This document shows positions 11,886 through 13,968 of a DNA stretch of 13,968 nucleotides, in pieces; position 1 is the stretch's first letter; each line of letters opens with the position of its first letter. The DNA is from CAYOFK01 sp964403185 (GTDB lineage Bacteria > Bacteroidota > Bacteroidia > Bacteroidales > VadinHA17), in the NCBI GenBank assembly GCA_964403185.1, contig CAYOFK010000080.1, forward strand, positions 1 through 13,968, read 5' to 3'. The notes beneath the pieces are model-generated. The model did not search any database and was not told the origin of the DNA. It was given only the letters and a program-made list of their open reading frames with translations. A program made the translations under genes and the position numbers.

Positions 11886-13772
11886 ATGATGAGGTTTATA
11901 TCGATTTTTATTCTGACTGCCCTGGCCGGTTGTTCGGCAACAGCTCAGATTAAGATACCGGAAGTGTATTCCAATATGGGGATTGAAGGGGAAAAGCAAT
12001 TGTATCTTGAAGTGCAGGGTGTTAAACTGCCTGCACTTAAGTTTCAGCCCTTTTATACGCTTACGGGTGCCATTGGGAATCCGGCCGGTACCGGTACGGG
12101 CATCGGCTTCGATTTTCAGGATGCGGGTTTAAACGGCGTACTTTACTACGGATTCATTCACTATAAGGACTCAAAACATCCGCTGCCGGTATATTTCTAT
12201 AGCTTCGCCCCAATTAAGGAAGGTAAAGCGTCTATTGATATATCTGGCAATCTTTCAGGAAGGTACGATATGATCGGGTGGGAGAAATCAGGACAGGGTA
12301 CCATTGGGTACAGGCTTGTGAACGATCACGGAGGCATCATTTATGATGGAAAGATTGGATTTAACGGGACCGGCCCGTTTAAAATTGCCAATACCATCAT
12401 TGAAGGACCTTTTATCAACCTCCTGAAACCGGATGGCGCCACCATAAGTTTTCAGACAAACAAAAAAATCAGGGCCGGGATTGAGGTTAACGGAAAAATT
12501 TTCAAGGACAAGAAACCTTCCCTGTATCATCATCTGGAAATTTCAGATCTGGACCCCGACAGGATCTATTCCTATACTGTTTTGTATGATGGCATCAACC
12601 AGACATATTCGTTCAGAACTGCTCCGGAACCAGGATCCAGAAAACCCTTTACCTTCGCATATGCAAGTGATTCCAGAACCGGACAGGGTGGGGGTGAACG
12701 TGATGTGTATGGCGTCAATGCTTACATCATGAAAAAGATCATGGCTGCGACCCTGCACTATGAATCCCGGTTTTTTCAATTTACCGGCGACCTGATCAAT
12801 GGCTACCTGACGGATAAGGATGAGATGGACCTTCAGTATGCAAACTGGAAACGTTCGGTGGAAGCATTCTGGCACCACATTCCTTTGTATGTTGGCATGG
12901 GCAACCATGAGGCGTTGAGCTATGAATTTTATGATACTACACGGAACCGCCGGTTTTCAGTTGACCGCTTCCCGTTCGGGACGGAATCTTCCGAAGCGGT
13001 ATTCAGGGATCATTTCCATATGCCTGTGAACGGACCTGAAAGTGAAGATGGCGCTTATTATGATCCAAATCCCGGAAAAACAGATTTTCCGTCCTATAAG
13101 GAATCCGTTTACTACTATATCTATGACAATGTGGCTGTTATTGTTTTGAATTCAGATTATTTTTATGCCCCTTCACTCAGGTGGTATTATGCAACCGGCG
13201 GAAACTTACATGGCTATATATTGGATCAGCAACTGTCCTGGCTTGAAGAAACACTTGGAATCCTGGAGCAGGATGGAGATATTGACCACATTTTTGTGAC
13301 CCAGCATACTCCGGCGTTTCCAAATGGCGGACATGTCCAGGATGATATGTGGTATGGTGGCCAGAACCAATACCGGCCTTATATAGCCGGTAAGCATCTC
13401 AGGAAAGGCATCATTGAAAGACGGGATGAATTTTTGGATCTCCTGGTAAATAAAAGCAGCAAGGTAGTGGCCATGTTGACCGGAGATGAACATAACTATA
13501 ACCGGATGAAAATTGACAGTTCGGTGGTCATTTATCCTGAGCCCTGGTTTCTGGATAAACTGTTAGTTTCAAGACCTATCTGGCAGATCAATAACGGGGC
13601 TGCCGGAGCCCCCTATTATGCCCAGGAACAAACACCATGGATCCAACATGTTCAGGGATTCACCACACAAAATGCCCTGGTGTTGATACATGTAAACGGT
13701 AAAGAAGTCAGACTGGAAGTCATCAATCCCGACACTTTGGAAACCATTGATGAAGCTGTTTTAAGGGAATAA
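11886..13772 (+). CDS. Lipoprotein metallophosphoesterase with PAP-like N-terminal domain
   Basis: A 628-residue envelope phosphoesterase. The lipobox LAGC at 13-16 marks lipidation on Cys16, so the mature protein should be membrane-anchored. An uncharacterised beta-rich region (about 22-170) precedes a fibronectin-III-like segment (about 173-246) as in purple acid phosphatases, then the calcineurin-like domain. Metal-site motifs: ASDSRTG at 260-266 (Asp262), FTGDLING at 299-306 (Asp302), GMGNHEA at 337-343 (Asn340, His341), His474 in VTQHTPA, and GDEHNY at 533-538 (His536). Two family histidines differ: DxH reads D-S-R and GHxH reads G-D-E-H. ATG at 11889 is an equally possible start. Its substrate, and why it is paired with a threonine aldolase, are unknown. 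Confidence 0.87.
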   Translation: MMRFISIFILTALAGCSATAQIKIPEVYSNMGIEGEKQLYLEVQGVKLPALKFQPFYTLTGAIGNPAGTGTGIGFDFQDAGLNGVLYYGFIHYKDSKHPLPVYFYSFAPIKEGKASIDISGNLSGRYDMIGWEKSGQGTIGYRLVNDHGGIIYDGKIGFNGTGPFKIANTIIEGPFINLLKPDGATISFQTNKKIRAGIEVNGKIFKDKKPSLYHHLEISDLDPDRIYSYTVLYDGINQTYSFRTAPEPGSRKPFTFAYASDSRTGQGGGERDVYGVNAYIMKKIMAATLHYESRFFQFTGDLINGYLTDKDEMDLQYANWKRSVEAFWHHIPLYVGMGNHEALSYEFYDTTRNRRFSVDRFPFGTESSEAVFRDHFHMPVNGPESEDGAYYDPNPGKTDFPSYKESVYYYIYDNVAVIVLNSDYFYAPSLRWYYATGGNLHGYILDQQLSWLEETLGILEQDGDIDHIFVTQHTPAFPNGGHVQDDMWYGGQNQYRPYIAGKHLRKGIIERRDEFLDLLVNKSSKVVAMLTGDEHNYNRMKIDSSVVIYPEPWFLDKLLVSRPIWQINNGAAGAPYYAQEQTPWIQHVQGFTTQNALVLIHVNGKEVRLEVINPDTLETIDEAVLRE

Positions 13773-13812
13773 AACAGTAAATACAGGGAAATATGCGGTC
13801 GCAATAAAAGTA

Positions 13813-13968
13813 TCAGGGAAGCAATAAAGAACTATCTCCGTAACTCAGAAACCGGAATTGGTTTTTAAGGGCGTAGCTGTACACCGTTTTCCAGTCGTCT
13901 CCGATAAAAGCAGCGATCAACAGTAAAAGGGTGCTTTTTGGGAGATGGTAGTTTGTGAGAAGTCCTTT
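13813..13968 (-). CDS. queA: QueA C-terminal fragment (tRNA S-adenosylmethionine ribosyltransferase-isomerase)
   Basis: The minus strand reads open from the right edge for 51 residues to a TGA at 13815-13813, giving GLLTNYHLPKSTLLLL, then AAFIGDDWKTVYSYAL and FRFLSYGDSSLLLP. This is the characteristic end of QueA, where family members have (I/F)TNFHLPKSTL, a VY.YA helix and a RFxSYGD tail. QueA transfers the ribosyl part of S-adenosylmethionine to preQ1 in tRNA, making epoxyqueuosine. Only the tail is in the window; the start lies beyond 13968. It is convergent with the phosphoesterase gene, 40 bases away, and no clear terminator is visible between them. The last residues (LLLP) are in the normal place for the family end, so the 3' end looks intact. 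Confidence 0.88.
   Translation of the reverse strand, partial: KGLLTNYHLPKSTLLLLIAAFIGDDWKTVYSYALKNQFRFLSYGDSSLLLP

Overview
The window looks like a chromosomal segment of a Bacteroidota bacterium, probably an uncultured Bacteroidia lineage. The evidence is the gene content (a CstA transporter, a DUF2784-like protein with the YCPCTDWH motif, stand-alone PAS and Tat-MBL proteins, a DmsB-DmsC-type fusion), promoter candidates of the TAnnTTTG type instead of E. coli-type boxes, poor Shine-Dalgarno sequences, and intergenic spaces full of short palindromic repeats. No phage, transposase, CRISPR, tRNA or rRNA is visible.

Layout. 1-1178: 3' part of a CstA-type transporter (+). 1245-2267: zinc-free MDR quinone oxidoreductase (+). 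2437-2835: small DUF2784-like membrane protein (+), ending inside a dispersed repeat. 3022-3561: exported Cys-type glutathione peroxidase (+). 3562-3846: convergent spacer with a terminator-like dyad. 5141-4227 and 4182-3847: minus-strand pair, a Tat-signal metallo-beta-lactamase-fold hydrolase followed by a single PAS domain protein. 5259-7307 and 7317-8666: divergent two-gene operon for a molybdopterin oxidoreductase and a fused four-cluster ferredoxin/DmsC-type membrane anchor, closed by a strong hairpin-T5 terminator. 8667-9501: 0.8 kb without a gene, packed with palindromes and repeats. 9502-10665: Cys/Met-metabolism PLP lyase (+). 10847-11884 and 11886-13772: threonine aldolase and a lipoprotein metallophosphoesterase, one base apart, behind a good Bacteroidota promoter and a perfect 16-bp palindrome. 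13968-13813 (-): the C-terminal 51 residues of QueA, which runs off the window.

How the genes fit together. The central block (peroxidase, Tat hydrolase, PAS sensor, molybdoenzyme with quinone-type anchor, quinone oxidoreductase) has a redox and respiratory flavour. The right block has two PLP enzymes of amino-acid breakdown (sulfur amino acids; threonine/glycine). No substrate can be assigned to the molybdoenzyme from sequence alone. Its main oddity is that neither subunit carries an export signal, so it should sit on the cytoplasmic face of the membrane, unlike DmsABC.

The least explained part is the repeat landscape: a 91-bp, three-hairpin element present twice in opposite orientation about 6.5 kb apart with two mismatches, a second pair of diverged elements whose hairpin stem shows a compensatory base-pair change, and several genes whose 3' ends lie in or touch repeats. 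I see no convincing new defence or mobile system here; these repeats and the cytoplasm-facing molybdoenzyme are the best leads.
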